From contig CP148074.1 in the NCBI GenBank assembly GCA_037482215.1, positions 1,488,001 through 1,552,000 of the forward strand: a stretch of 64,000 nt of DNA. Direction: 5' to 3'. The position numbers were made by a program, and so were the translations under genes. Positions 35,447-44,854 of the stretch are shown in pieces (the first letter of the stretch is position 1; every line of letters starts with the position of its first letter). Source of the DNA: Pseudomonas mendocina. GTDB taxonomy: Bacteria; Pseudomonadota; Gammaproteobacteria; Pseudomonadales; Pseudomonadaceae. The notes under the pieces are model-generated. The model did not search any database. It was not told the origin of the DNA and saw only the letters and a program-made list of their open reading frames with translations.

Positions 35447-35848
35447 ATGGCATCTGTAAACAAGCAACAAAAGCGCGCCCACCGGGCAAAGAGCAAAGCT
35501 AAACAAAATCGGGTCAAGCGCCAAGTTGCGGCTCTGGAGCTCGACCCGAATGATGATCGCATTGATCTGGAGTCTGTCGATCTGAGCGATATGTTTATCG
35601 CCATGCGTGAGGCCGGCAAAGACAGCCAGCAAGCGTTGTGCCTGGCATTCCTCAGCCATCCTCTGCTGGAGATCGTACTGGAGCAGGAAGGGGAGGACGG
35701 CGCTACTGACTTCATCCTGTCTGCCCTGATTGGCTATCACCAGTGGGTCAATGATGGGGACGAGGCTGCAGGCTTGGCCTGGATCGAGAGTGAGGCATTC
35801 CAGACCGATTACATTGCCGCCAGTGCGCAACTTAGCGATCGCAGCTAG
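35447..35848 (+). CDS. Conserved hypothetical protein with basic N-terminus
   Basis: The 133-residue protein starts with a very basic stretch of about 28 residues (MASVNKQQKRAHRAKSKAKQ...), then an acidic helical domain without signal peptide or membrane segment. Similar pseudomonad proteins have been labelled topoisomerase II, but nothing in this sequence supports topoisomerase activity. The basic tail might bind nucleic acid. It stands between gloA and fadD2. Confidence 0.7.
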   Translation: MASVNKQQKRAHRAKSKAKQNRVKRQVAALELDPNDDRIDLESVDLSDMFIAMREAGKDSQQALCLAFLSHPLLEIVLEQEGEDGATDFILSALIGYHQWVNDGDEAAGLAWIESEAFQTDYIAASAQLSDRS

Positions 35849-36100
35849 TTTGAGAGGTCAACTGGGCCGACATTGGCGACACACTGGGCACTGTTGATCG
35901 CTTTGTAATGCTTTGTGGTTTTTGTGTCGGCCCCGTAAACGCTCAGGCTTATTTTGTTAATTCAATAGTTTGCAGCGTGGCGGGGCAATTCACCCCATCA
36001 ATCAAGCTTTCGAGCTATTTGCCTCATTCCAGTTAGCTGCTACTTTCCCTGCGACGCCGCAACGCGGATATAAAATTCTCAGGGTAAGAGGATAAGAATA

Positions 36101-37789
36101 ATGCAGTCGGAATTCTGGAATGATAAACGCCCCGCAGGTGTGCCTAGCGAGATAGATCTCACTGCATACCGCTCAGTTGTCGAGGTGTTTGAGCGTTCAT
36201 GCAAAACTTTCGCGGACCGCCCTGCCTTTAGCAATATGGGGGTGACGCTGACTTACGCTGAACTCGACCGTCTCTCTGCTGCATTCGCAGCCTATTTGCA
36301 AAAGAACACCGATCTGCAGCCGGGCGAACGCATCGCCGTGCAGATGCCTAACATTTTGCAGTATCCCATCGCCGTATTTGGCGCCATGCGCGCAGGGCTG
36401 GTGGTGGTGAATACCAACCCGCTGTATACCGCCAGGGAAATGCGCCACCAATTCAAGGATGCCGGTGTCCGTGCGTTGGTCTACCTGAATATGTTCGGCA
36501 AACTGGTGCAAGACGTCCTGCCTGACACTGATATTGACTACCTGATCGAGGCCCGCATGGGGGATCTGATGCCAAGCCTTAAAGGTTGGCTGGTCAATAC
36601 AGTAGTGAAGAAGATCAAGAAGATGGTGCCTGATTACCATCTGCCACAAGCTGTATCGTTTAAAACAGCTGTGAGCCAGGGGCATGGCCATGCCCTCAAA
36701 CCGGTCAAGCTGACGCAGCAGGATGTTGCTGTGTTGCAATACACCGGCGGTACTACAGGGGTTGCCAAGGGCGCCATGCTCACCCACGGTAATCTGGTTG
36801 CCAATATGCTTCAGGTCAACGCCTGCATGTCTCAGCTGGGCAGTGATGGCACGCCTCTGCTCAAGCAAGGGCAGGAAATCATGATCGCGCCGCTGCCGCT
36901 GTACCATATCTATGCCTTCACCGCGAATTGCATGTGCATGATGGTTAACGGCAATCACAACGTGCTGATCACTAACCCCCGAGACATTTCAGGTTTTGTC
37001 AAAGAGTTGAGCAAATGGCAGTTCTCAGGGCTGTTGGGGTTGAACACGCTGTTTGTCGCGCTGATGGATCACCCGGATTTCAGCAAGCTGGATTTCTCCC
37101 GTCTGAAACTGACCAACTCCGGTGGCACTGCATTGGTCAAAGCCACTGCTGAACGCTGGAAGCAAATTACCGGCTGTACCATTGTTGAAGGTTATGGCCT
37201 TACGGAGACTTCACCGGTGGCCAGTGCCAACCCGTATGGTGATGCTGCGCGCATTGGCACCGTTGGTATCCCCATGCCTGGTACTGGTTTTAAGGTCATT
37301 GATGATGAGGGGGTAGAGCAGCCACTCGGTGAGCGCGGCGAGCTGTGCATCAAGGGGCCGCAGGTGATGCTGGGATACTGGAACCGTCCAGAAGCAACGA
37401 CTGAGGTGCTGGATGCAGAGGGTTGGTTCAAAACCGGCGACATTGCGATCATTGATCCGGATGGCTTTGTGCGCATTGTTGACCGCAAAAAAGACATGAT
37501 CATCGTCTCTGGCTTCAATGTGTATCCCAATGAAATCGAGGATGTGGTGATGGCACATCCGAAGGTGGCAAGCTGTGCAGCGATCGGGATTCCGAGCGCC
37601 AAGTCAGGCGAGGTGGTGAAGCTTTTTGTGGTGCCTCGGGACGCTTCATTGACCGTTGAGGAACTGCATGCCTACTGCAAAGAAAACTTCACCGCTTACA
37701 AAGTGCCCAAGGAGATTGTCTTCCGCGATGCATTGCCGATGAGTCCTGTTGGCAAAATCCTCCGTCGCGAGCTGCGCGATACCGTTTGA
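36101..37789 (+). CDS. fadD2: Long-chain acyl-CoA synthetase FadD2
   Basis: The 562-residue AMP-forming ligase has the ATP/AMP signature YTGGTTGVAKGAMLTH, the adenylate motif GYGLTETSPVA, the hinge VDRKKDMIIVSGFNVYPNEIE and the C-terminal catalytic Lys in PVGKILRR. It activates fatty acids as CoA thioesters at the inner membrane for beta-oxidation. The N-terminus MQSEFWNDKRPAGVP and position upstream of a second paralogue identify it as FadD2 by comparison with Pseudomonas. AGAGGA precedes the ATG. The 284-base gap to fadD1 suggests the latter has its own promoter. Confidence 0.93.
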   Translation: MQSEFWNDKRPAGVPSEIDLTAYRSVVEVFERSCKTFADRPAFSNMGVTLTYAELDRLSAAFAAYLQKNTDLQPGERIAVQMPNILQYPIAVFGAMRAGLVVVNTNPLYTAREMRHQFKDAGVRALVYLNMFGKLVQDVLPDTDIDYLIEARMGDLMPSLKGWLVNTVVKKIKKMVPDYHLPQAVSFKTAVSQGHGHALKPVKLTQQDVAVLQYTGGTTGVAKGAMLTHGNLVANMLQVNACMSQLGSDGTPLLKQGQEIMIAPLPLYHIYAFTANCMCMMVNGNHNVLITNPRDISGFVKELSKWQFSGLLGLNTLFVALMDHPDFSKLDFSRLKLTNSGGTALVKATAERWKQITGCTIVEGYGLTETSPVASANPYGDAARIGTVGIPMPGTGFKVIDDEGVEQPLGERGELCIKGPQVMLGYWNRPEATTEVLDAEGWFKTGDIAIIDPDGFVRIVDRKKDMIIVSGFNVYPNEIEDVVMAHPKVASCAAIGIPSAKSGEVVKLFVVPRDASLTVEELHAYCKENFTAYKVPKEIVFRDALPMSPVGKILRRELRDTV

Positions 37790-37897
37790 TCCTCTGAACG
37801 TGTCCAGACGCTCTTACTCTGATGCCAGAGCGTCTGGTCAAATCCCCTCAGCAGCCAACAGTTAATCGACAATTGTGACCGTTAGGTGAGCTCTAGT

Positions 37898-37929
37898 CAT
37901 TTTGGTGACCAGTACGGCACATTTTGGTG
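37898..37929 (+). promoter_or_regulatory. Two phased direct repeats upstream of fadD1
   Basis: CATTTTGGTG occurs at 37898-37907 and 37920-37929, 22 bases apart (about two helical turns), 145-176 bases before the fadD1 start. This layout suits a regulator binding the same helix face twice. The regulator is not known. Confidence 0.4.
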
Positions 37930-38020
37930 CTAGTCGCTATTTGGCAAAGCTGCTACTCTCGGCCGACTTTTTCGTGCTTAAGTCGCATAAAAGAGCAAGG
38001 ACAAATAATAAAACGGCCGT

Positions 38021-38031
38021 AAACATGGTTT
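38021..38031. promoter_or_regulatory. PsrA-like box upstream of fadD1
   Basis: AAAC-ATG-GTTT matches the core of the reported PsrA motif (G/C)AAAC-N2-4-GTTT(G/C), although the flanking bases are T and A. It sits inside a larger near-palindrome (GGCCG...CCGGCC, 38014-38039), 43 bases before the fadD1 start. PsrA is a fatty acid-responsive regulator of beta-oxidation genes. Confidence 0.4.
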
Positions 38032-38073
38032 ATCCGGCCGGTAGATCATGGTGTTGCTGAGGAGTGGTCTTTT

Positions 38074-39762
38074 ATGACCGAAAATTTTTGGAAGGATAAA
38101 TATCCAGCCGGTATCCCAACCGAGATCAATCCTGATCAGTATCCGAACATCCAAGCAGTACTGAAGGACTCCTGCCAGCGTTTTGCCAACAAGCCTGCAT
38201 TCAGCAACATGGGCAAAACGATTACCTATGCAGAGCTGTATGAGCTCTCGGGGCATTTCGCAGCCTATCTGCAAAACAATACGGATCTGCAACCAGGTGA
38301 CCGCATTGCGGTGCAGCTGCCGAACATTCTTCAATACCCAGTTGTGGTCTTTGGCGCCTTGCGCGCCGGGCTGGTTGTGGTCAATACCAACCCGCTGTAC
38401 ACCGCCCGGGAAATGGAACACCAATTTAATGATGCTGGCGCAAAAGCGCTGGTTAGCTTGGCCAACATGGCCCATTTGGCTGAGCAGGTTTTGCCCAAGA
38501 CCAGCATCAAGACTGTGATCATCACCGAAGTGGGTGACATGCTGCCGCCGCTCAAGCGGCTGCTGGTCAATGCGGTTGTGAAACACGTGAAGAAAATGGT
38601 TCCGGCATACAATTTGCCGCAAGCCACGAAGTTCACCACTGTTTTGAGCAAGGGCCGTAACCTGAGTGTTCGTGACGTTAGCCCGGTCAGCTCTGATGTC
38701 GCTGTTCTGCAATATACCGGCGGTACTACGGGTGTCGCCAAAGGCGCGATGCTGACTCACCGTAACCTTATTGCCAACATGCTCCAGGTCAAATCGTTGA
38801 TGGGAGCCGACATGAATGAGGGCAGCGAGGTACTGATTGCGCCGCTGCCGCTGTATCACATTTATGCATTCACCTTTCATTGCATGGCGATGATGCTGAT
38901 TGGTGGTCACAACGTGTTGATCACTAACCCGCGTGATTTGCCTGCAATGACGAAGGATCTGGCCAAATACCGATTCACCGGTTTTGTTGGCCTGAATACC
39001 TTGTTTGTTGCCCTGTGCAACAGTGAAGAGTTCCGCAAACTGGACTTCTCCACCCTGAAAGCTACCTTCAGCGGCGGCATGGCATTGCAGCTCGCCACTG
39101 CCGAGCGTTGGAAGCAAGTCACCGGCTGTGCCATCAGTGAAGGCTATGGCATGACTGAGACCAGCCCGGTTGTATCCGTGAACCCATTTGGTAATAACCA
39201 GATCGGCACCATCGGTATTCCGTTGCCTTCAACGCTGTGCCGTATCGTTGACGATGCCGGTGTTGAACAGCCGATAGGTGCGATTGGTGAGTTGTGCGTC
39301 AAAGGTCCACAAGTCATGAAGGGCTACTGGCAGCGTCAGGAGGCCACCGACGAGATTTTAGATGCTGAAGGGTGGCTGCGCACCGGTGACATTGGTGTGA
39401 TCCAAGAGGATGGCTACATCCGCATTGTCGACCGCAAGAAAGACATGATTTTGGTGTCTGGCTTTAACGTCTACCCGAACGAGCTGGAAGACGTGCTGGC
39501 CACGCTGCCTGGCGTGCTGCAATGTGCTGCGATCGGCATTCCGGATGAGAAATCGGGCGAGGCCATCAAGATATTTGTTGTGGTTAAACCGGGCGCAAGT
39601 CTGAGCAAAGAACAGGTCATGGAGCATATGCGCAGCAACGTGACGGGTTATAAAGTGCCTAAGTTTGTTGAGTTCCGCGATGTGCTGCCAACCACTAACG
39701 TTGGCAAGATTCTGCGCCGCGAGTTGCGTGATGAAGAGCTGAAGAAACTGGGTAAGAAGTAG
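38074..39762 (+). CDS. fadD1: Long-chain acyl-CoA synthetase FadD1
   Basis: The 562-residue paralogue of FadD2 begins MTENFWKDKYPAGIPTEI, as I recall for Pseudomonas FadD1. It has YTGGTTGVAKGAMLTH, GYGMTETSPVV, VDRKKDMILVSGFNVYPNELE and NVGKILRR. It activates long-chain fatty acids to acyl-CoA. GAGGAG stands about 10 bases before the ATG, and the leader holds a PsrA-like core and direct repeats. The tandem duplication with FadD2 lets the cell cover different chain lengths, as shown in P. aeruginosa. A strong terminator follows. Confidence 0.95.
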   Translation: MTENFWKDKYPAGIPTEINPDQYPNIQAVLKDSCQRFANKPAFSNMGKTITYAELYELSGHFAAYLQNNTDLQPGDRIAVQLPNILQYPVVVFGALRAGLVVVNTNPLYTAREMEHQFNDAGAKALVSLANMAHLAEQVLPKTSIKTVIITEVGDMLPPLKRLLVNAVVKHVKKMVPAYNLPQATKFTTVLSKGRNLSVRDVSPVSSDVAVLQYTGGTTGVAKGAMLTHRNLIANMLQVKSLMGADMNEGSEVLIAPLPLYHIYAFTFHCMAMMLIGGHNVLITNPRDLPAMTKDLAKYRFTGFVGLNTLFVALCNSEEFRKLDFSTLKATFSGGMALQLATAERWKQVTGCAISEGYGMTETSPVVSVNPFGNNQIGTIGIPLPSTLCRIVDDAGVEQPIGAIGELCVKGPQVMKGYWQRQEATDEILDAEGWLRTGDIGVIQEDGYIRIVDRKKDMILVSGFNVYPNELEDVLATLPGVLQCAAIGIPDEKSGEAIKIFVVVKPGASLSKEQVMEHMRSNVTGYKVPKFVEFRDVLPTTNVGKILRRELRDEELKKLGKK

Positions 39763-39783
39763 TGATGCCAGTTTCAAGTTAAC

Positions 39784-39810
39784 AAAAGCCCCGCTTATGC
39801 GGGGCTTTTT
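39784..39810 (+). terminator. Rho-independent terminator after fadD1
   Basis: AAAAGCCCCGC and GCGGGGCTTTT form an 11-bp perfect stem around TTAT, 22 bases past the stop; the A/T flanks make it effective in both directions, serving also the convergent gene at 39841. Confidence 0.95.
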
Positions 39811-39840
39811 ATTACTGATGCAGAGTCGATAAGCAGCGAC

Positions 39841-40218
39841 TTAGCTGGTACGCCAGGTGATCTCTTCAACGCCGTCGGCGCTGATGCGCATCCAGCGGTC
39901 GGCTTGCTCGTCACTTTCTTCTTCTTCCCAGCCGCCGGTGGAGCAGCGTACTTCCACGTTCAGGGCTGCAAAGGCAGCCTGAGCGCAGGCCAAGTCATCC
40001 GCCCAGGGGGTGGCGTCGCTTTCCAGATACAGGCTGTGCCATTTGCCGACAGCGTTTGGTAGCCACGTTACGGGTACTTCTCCCGCGCGGCACTTATAGG
40101 TTTGGCCTTTTTGTTGCCAAGCGCTGCAAGGGCCAATGGCGCTGCTCAACCAGCCAGCGATCGCAGTGTGGTCGGCGTCTTTCAGGTATATCTCGATATT
40201 GGGTTGGCGCATGCTCAT
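39841..40218 (-). CDS. Conserved hypothetical protein, translationally coupled to rlmA
   Basis: The 125-residue soluble protein has no membrane segment or signal. It begins [24 protein letters not shown] and is acidic near its end (GGWEEEESDEQAD). The start overlaps the rlmA stop (ATGA). I know similar proteins only as Pseudomonas hypotheticals. The coupling suggests expression with rlmA and dapE. Confidence 0.75.
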   Translation of the reverse strand: MSMRQPNIEIYLKDADHTAIAGWLSSAIGPCSAWQQKGQTYKCRAGEVPVTWLPNAVGKWHSLYLESDATPWADDLACAQAAFAALNVEVRCSTGGWEEEESDEQADRWMRISADGVEEITWRTS

Positions 40219-41021
40219 AGCTTCTCGATCCAGTCGTAGCGGATGGCAACAGTTACGTCGAAGGGCTCAGCGATAACCGCCGCGCGGCGCTCTGCGCTGG
40301 CGCGCCAGCCGTGTGGGGTCATTGCTAGCAGATCGGCACGGGCCTCGCTGCTTGTCAGTTGCAGAGTAAAACTCAGGGTTTCGCTGTGGGCCAGGCGCAT
40401 CCCTTCAGGAATCAACTCCAAGTGCTTCTGATCATCGTAGTCACGCACTTCATCATAGAGCTTCTGGCGCAGTTGCATCAGGTGGTCACGGGTCGGCCCC
40501 ATACGCAGCAAACCTCCACCGGGGGCGAGCAGGCGGCGTGCTTCCAGCCAGTCCAGGGGGCTGAATACGCTGGCCAGCAGCTGGCAGCTGGCGTCGGCCA
40601 GTGGCACCCGCGCCATACTGGCGACCAGCCAGCTGAGCTGCGGCGCCCGCTTACAGGCACGCTTGATTGCTTCACGGGAAATGTCCAGCGCATAACCATC
40701 AGCTTGTGGAAGGGCGTCTGCCAGTTGGGCGGTGTAGTAACCCTCACCGCAGCCAATATCGACCCAACACTCCGGGTTGTAGCTTGCGGCCAACTCTGCG
40801 AGGCGCTTCGCCAGCGGTGCGTAATGTCCGCCTTCCAGAAAGCGCCTACGGGCTTCCACCATGGCAGCGTTGTCACCTGGGTCACGGCTGTTCTTGTGCT
40901 GTACCGGCAGCAGGTTCAGGTAGCCCTGGCGGGCACGGTCGAAACGGTGGTTGGCCGGACATGCCACACCGTTATCGACGCGTTGCAAGGCGCCTTGGCA
41001 GATAGGACAAATCAGACTCAT
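40215..41021 (-). CDS. rlmA: 23S rRNA (guanine-N1)-methyltransferase RlmA
   Basis: The 268-residue protein starts with a zinc-binding knuckle (CPICQ...CPANHRFD, ligands Cys5, Cys8, Cys21 and His25), then GYLNLLP, and a Rossmann methyltransferase domain ([27 protein letters not shown]). This architecture is specific to RlmA/TlrB, which methylate G745 or G748 of 23S rRNA in the exit-tunnel hairpin 35. It overlaps dapE at its start and a hypothetical gene at its end, each by ATGA. Confidence 0.92.
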   Translation of the reverse strand: MSLICPICQGALQRVDNGVACPANHRFDRARQGYLNLLPVQHKNSRDPGDNAAMVEARRRFLEGGHYAPLAKRLAELAASYNPECWVDIGCGEGYYTAQLADALPQADGYALDISREAIKRACKRAPQLSWLVASMARVPLADASCQLLASVFSPLDWLEARRLLAPGGGLLRMGPTRDHLMQLRQKLYDEVRDYDDQKHLELIPEGMRLAHSETLSFTLQLTSSEARADLLAMTPHGWRASAERRAAVIAEPFDVTVAIRYDWIEKL

Positions 41022-42172
41022 GCCAGCAGCTTGACCATTGTCTGGTAGTAAATTTCGGTAAGCAGGTCGAGGTCACTGGCCAGTACCCGTTCGTTGACCT
41101 GGTGAATGGTTGCGTTCACAGGGCCCAACTCAACGACCTGAGTGCCTAGGGTGGCAATGAAGCGACCGTCCGAGGTGCCACCGCTTGTGGAGGGTTTGGT
41201 ATCGCGCCCTGTAGCGTCTTTAATGCTGGCTGCGACGGCATCCAATAGGGCACCAGGCTCTGTGAGGAAGGGCAGGCCGGACAGTGCCCAGTCCAGCTCA
41301 TAATCCAGGCCGTGTTTGTCCAGGATCGCTTTGACCCGCTGTTGCAGACCCTCAACAGTGGATTCAGTGGAGAAGCGGAAGTTGAACACCGCTTTCAATT
41401 CGCCCGGAATCACGTTGGTCGCGCCGGTGCCAGCATTCAGGTTAGAAACCTGGAAACTGGTCGGCGGGAAGAAATCGTTACCGTTATCCCAATGTTCTGC
41501 TGCCAATTCTGCCAGCGCGGGTGCGGCGAGGTGGATCGGGTTGCGGGCCAGATGCGGGTAGGCCACATGGCCCTGCTTGCCGTGTACGGTCAGGGTGCAG
41601 CCGAGCGAGCCGCGGCGTCCGTTTTTGACCACATCCCCCACTAGTTCGGTGCTGGATGGCTCGCCAACGATGCACCAGTCCAAACGCTCGTTACGTTCAC
41701 GCAGGCGCTCGACAACGGCTTTGGTGCCGTGTTGTGCCGGGCCTTCTTCATCGCTGGTAATAAGGAAGGTGATGCGTCCCTTATGCTGCGGATAATCCAG
41801 TACAAATCGCTCCACCGCGACAACCATAGAGGCGAGGCTGCCTTTCATGTCTGCCGCACCGCGACCACAGAGCATGCCATCTGCGTCGATCAGTGCATCG
41901 AACGGCTGGTGCTGCCAGTTCTGCGCTGGGCCGGTAGGGACCACATCGGTGTGACCGGCAAAGCACAGTACAGGACCATCCTGTTGGCCGTGGCTTGCCC
42001 AGAAATTGTCGACGTCCTCAATCCGCATCGTTTCGATGTCGAATCCACACTCGGCCAAACGCCGCATCATCAGCTCCTGGCAGCCCTCGTCGAGCGGTGT
42101 AACGGAGGGGCGACGGATCAGCTCGCAAGCGAGTTCCAGCGTCGGGGACAGGGGCGTAGCGGTGGTGGTCAT
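41018..42172 (-). CDS. dapE: Succinyl-diaminopimelate desuccinylase DapE
   Basis: The ATG at 42172 has GGAG 5 bases upstream and gives 384 residues, as expected; the upstream frame to 42208 is not needed. The M20 metallopeptidase zinc motifs are visible: [26 protein letters not shown], the catalytic Glu in [13 protein letters not shown], and the C-terminal [11 protein letters not shown] and ATIHQVNE. It removes succinate to give LL-diaminopimelate for lysine and peptidoglycan. rlmA is coupled to its 3' end. Confidence 0.96.
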   Translation of the reverse strand: MTTTATPLSPTLELACELIRRPSVTPLDEGCQELMMRRLAECGFDIETMRIEDVDNFWASHGQQDGPVLCFAGHTDVVPTGPAQNWQHQPFDALIDADGMLCGRGAADMKGSLASMVVAVERFVLDYPQHKGRITFLITSDEEGPAQHGTKAVVERLRERNERLDWCIVGEPSSTELVGDVVKNGRRGSLGCTLTVHGKQGHVAYPHLARNPIHLAAPALAELAAEHWDNGNDFFPPTSFQVSNLNAGTGATNVIPGELKAVFNFRFSTESTVEGLQQRVKAILDKHGLDYELDWALSGLPFLTEPGALLDAVAASIKDATGRDTKPSTSGGTSDGRFIATLGTQVVELGPVNATIHQVNERVLASDLDLLTEIYYQTMVKLLA

Positions 42173-42214
42173 TACGGCTCCAGAACGGATCAGGCAGAAA
42201 GTGGGCAATCTTAA

Positions 42215-42240
42215 AGCAAAACGGCGGCCAATGGCCGCCG
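42215..42240 (-). terminator. Rho-independent terminator after the NdvB-like gene
   Basis: On the minus strand CGGCGGCC and GGCCGCCG pair around a three-base loop and are followed by TTTTGCTTT. It separates the glucosyltransferase gene from dapE. Confidence 0.85.
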
Positions 42241-42259
42241 CTTCAGTGCGAATGGTGCA

Positions 42260-44854
42260 TCAGGATGTGGCAGGTTCTTCCGCCACATCAGTCTTTGGAG
42301 CCGGTAGTGATGACAGCATGGCCATGATCAGAGCTGCCAGATACGGCAGCGATTGCACCAGTAGCATGGCAACCCAAAATTTATCGTCAGCGCTTTCAAG
42401 GCCTTGAGCAAAGCAAATCCCGATCGCAGCGCCCCACAGCAAGAGCATGATGAAGACCTCTTCTCGGGCCTCCGCGAGCGCCACCATGATGCCGTGGTTG
42501 CTGGCCATCTTCGGTGTGCGGAAGAACGGGATAGTCTTGGTGAAGGCCCCGTAAAGCACGGCTTTAGCGATGGTGTGGGACAACGCCAAGCCAGCGATTG
42601 CTGCTTGGAAAGAGCGCATCAGTCCAACATCCATCGCCTTGCGGTACAGGAACAAAATTTTGCCGAACTTAAAGAAGAACAACGCCAATGGCGGAATGGC
42701 GAAAATCAGCAGCGGCGGGTCGACCCGCTGCGGCACGATGATCATCGCCGCTGACCAAAGCAGGGCGCCTACGGTGAAGAAGATATTCAAACCGTCAGCC
42801 ACCCAGGGCAGCCAGCCCGCAATAAAGTGGTAGCGCTGGCCTGAAGTCAGTTGCGTGTCTTTACCTCTGAACAAGCTGCGGGCGTGACCTTTCATGATCT
42901 GAATGGCGCCATAAGCCCAGCGGAAACGTTGTTTCTTGTAGTCGATAAAGGTATCCGGCATCAGCCCTTTGCCGAAACTTTGGTGGGCATACGCAGCGCT
43001 GTAGCCCTTTTCGAAGACGCGCAGGCCCAGCTCCGCATCCTCACAAATGGTCCAGTCGGCCCACTTCAGTTCGTCCATCACGCAGCGGCGGATCATAGTC
43101 ATGGTGCCGTGCTGGATGATCGCGTCACGGTCGTTGCGGGTCACCATGCCGATATGGAAGAAGCCTTTGTACTCGGCGTAGCAGAGTTTTTTGAAGGCGT
43201 TTTCGTTGCCGTCGCGGTAATCCTGAGGGGATTGCACCACGGCGATTTTGGGGTCGCTGAAGTGCGGCACCATGTACTTGAGCCAGTTTTTATCGACACA
43301 GTAGTCCGAGTCGATAACTGCAACCACTTCGGCGTCTGGCGCGGTGTGCGGCAGAATGTAGTTCAGTGCACCGCCCTTGAAGCCGTGCAGCGGCGCGACG
43401 TGGAAGAAGCGGAAGCGTGGGCCGAGCTGCTCGCAATAGGCTTGCACCGGTTCCCAGACGGCAGGGTCTTTGGTGTTGTTGTCGATGATGATGACTTCGT
43501 AATCGGGGTAATCCAGCGCTGCCAGCGCATCCAGCGTCTGCTTCACCATTTCGGGTGGCTCGTTGTAGCAGGGCACATGGATCGACACTTTCGGTCGGTA
43601 GGCCTGATCACTGATCACCGGCTGGAACGGACGGCGGCGAGCACGTACCCACACGGTTTCGGCAAGTTCGTGAGCCTCGGTCAACAGAACGATAAACACG
43701 CCCAGCGCGCCGATGCCCAGCAGGATCCCCACCAGCGTACTGAACCAGGTGCTGTACTGCTGGCTGTAGTCATAGCCGATCCACACCAGTGCAGTACCGC
43801 CGGCAAATGCAACCAAGGTAAGGAAGGTGCGGCCACGCTGGCGCAGGGAGCTACCGTCGATCAGCAGCAGTGTCAGGCTGAGCAGGGCCAGCACCACTGA
43901 TGCGATGGCCAGCAGGCGCCATTGTGGGATGGCCACAATCGGACCTTCCATGGCGAATTTGGGTTGTCGATCAAGGTTATAGACACCCCAGTAGGCGCCC
44001 ACCGAACCCTCGTCACTGGCTTTCCACGGCTGGTCGAAGGCCTCGATGACAAAGTAGCTGTAGCCCTTGCTGTTGAGGCTGTTGACCAGTTTACGCAAGT
44101 AGATGGCCTGGTCGGCCTGGGAAGCATCAGCACCACCACGCATACGGCCATTGCTGGGCCAGCCCACTTCGGACAGCAGCAGTTGTTTTTTCGGGAAGAG
44201 TTTTTTCAGGTCGCGGGCGCGGTCAAGGACGAAGTGGCCAGCATCCTCCATGGGAATAAATTCCCAATAGGGCAGGATGTGTGCAGCAACCAGATCAGTG
44301 TGTTTGGCCAGTTCGGGGTATTTTTCCCAAATGTGCCACTGTTCAGACGTGGTGACCGGGACTTTGACCGCAGCGCGAACGCGGTCAATGTATTTGATCA
44401 GATCTTCAACTGTAACTTCTTCACGGAACAGTGCTTCGTTACCCACGACAACCCGCACAACACTGCGGGAGTGGTTAGCAATGTCGATGGCCTTGGCAAT
44501 TTCCCTTTCGTTCCTTTCAAGATCAGGGCTAATCCAGATACCCAGCGTTACCCGCAGACCAAACTCCTCGGCCAACTGAGGAATGCGCTCAAGGGCGCCG
44601 TCTACTGAGTATGTACGGATGTTGTTGGTATGGGTGCTGAGCAGCTCCATGTCTTCACGCATTTGGTCGTCACTGGGATAGGTGCCCTGTTGAGGGTTCT
44701 GCCCGGCGCGAAACGGTGAGTAGGAGAAGCCGGAAATCTGTTCCGGCCAGTCCGGTGCACTGACCGGACGGTTGTAGAGCGCCCAGATGCCGATAAACAC
44801 GGCAGTCACGGCGAGGAAAACGATGAGGTTAAGTCCAAACTTACGCGAAGGCAT
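42260..44854 (-). CDS. ndvB: NdvB-like beta-glucan glucosyltransferase (GH17-like domain fused to GT2)
   Basis: The ATG at 44854 gives 864 residues; a TTG at 44869 is an alternative. After one N-terminal helix comes a GH17-like domain (about 45-300; TNNIRTYSVDG, VVVGNEALFR, LLSEVGWPSNG with the catalytic-type Glu residues). Membrane helices and a family 2 glycosyltransferase domain follow (VSIHVPCYNEPPEMVKQTLDAL, AVIDSDYCVDKNWL, the Q-x-x-RW motif KKQRFRWAYGAIQ), then more membrane helices. P. aeruginosa NdvB, next to dapE there too, makes periplasmic beta-(1,3)-glucans linked to biofilm antibiotic tolerance. It is a stand-alone gene here. Confidence 0.9.
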   Translation of the reverse strand: MPSRKFGLNLIVFLAVTAVFIGIWALYNRPVSAPDWPEQISGFSYSPFRAGQNPQQGTYPSDDQMREDMELLSTHTNNIRTYSVDGALERIPQLAEEFGLRVTLGIWISPDLERNEREIAKAIDIANHSRSVVRVVVGNEALFREEVTVEDLIKYIDRVRAAVKVPVTTSEQWHIWEKYPELAKHTDLVAAHILPYWEFIPMEDAGHFVLDRARDLKKLFPKKQLLLSEVGWPSNGRMRGGADASQADQAIYLRKLVNSLNSKGYSYFVIEAFDQPWKASDEGSVGAYWGVYNLDRQPKFAMEGPIVAIPQWRLLAIASVVLALLSLTLLLIDGSSLRQRGRTFLTLVAFAGGTALVWIGYDYSQQYSTWFSTLVGILLGIGALGVFIVLLTEAHELAETVWVRARRRPFQPVISDQAYRPKVSIHVPCYNEPPEMVKQTLDALAALDYPDYEVIIIDNNTKDPAVWEPVQAYCEQLGPRFRFFHVAPLHGFKGGALNYILPHTAPDAEVVAVIDSDYCVDKNWLKYMVPHFSDPKIAVVQSPQDYRDGNENAFKKLCYAEYKGFFHIGMVTRNDRDAIIQHGTMTMIRRCVMDELKWADWTICEDAELGLRVFEKGYSAAYAHQSFGKGLMPDTFIDYKKQRFRWAYGAIQIMKGHARSLFRGKDTQLTSGQRYHFIAGWLPWVADGLNIFFTVGALLWSAAMIIVPQRVDPPLLIFAIPPLALFFFKFGKILFLYRKAMDVGLMRSFQAAIAGLALSHTIAKAVLYGAFTKTIPFFRTPKMASNHGIMVALAEAREEVFIMLLLWGAAIGICFAQGLESADDKFWVAMLLVQSLPYLAALIMAMLSSLPAPKTDVAEEPATS

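Noticed and set aside
37978..39117. 379-residue open frame antisense to fadD1
   Set aside because: The same shadow appears against fadD2 (36197-36958) with similar sequence, as expected for antisense of two paralogues, not for a real gene.
42851..43900. 349-residue open frame antisense to the NdvB-like gene
   Set aside because: It is a shadow of a GC-biased coding region; composition (His, Val, Gln, Phe-rich) fits antisense translation and no motif is visible.
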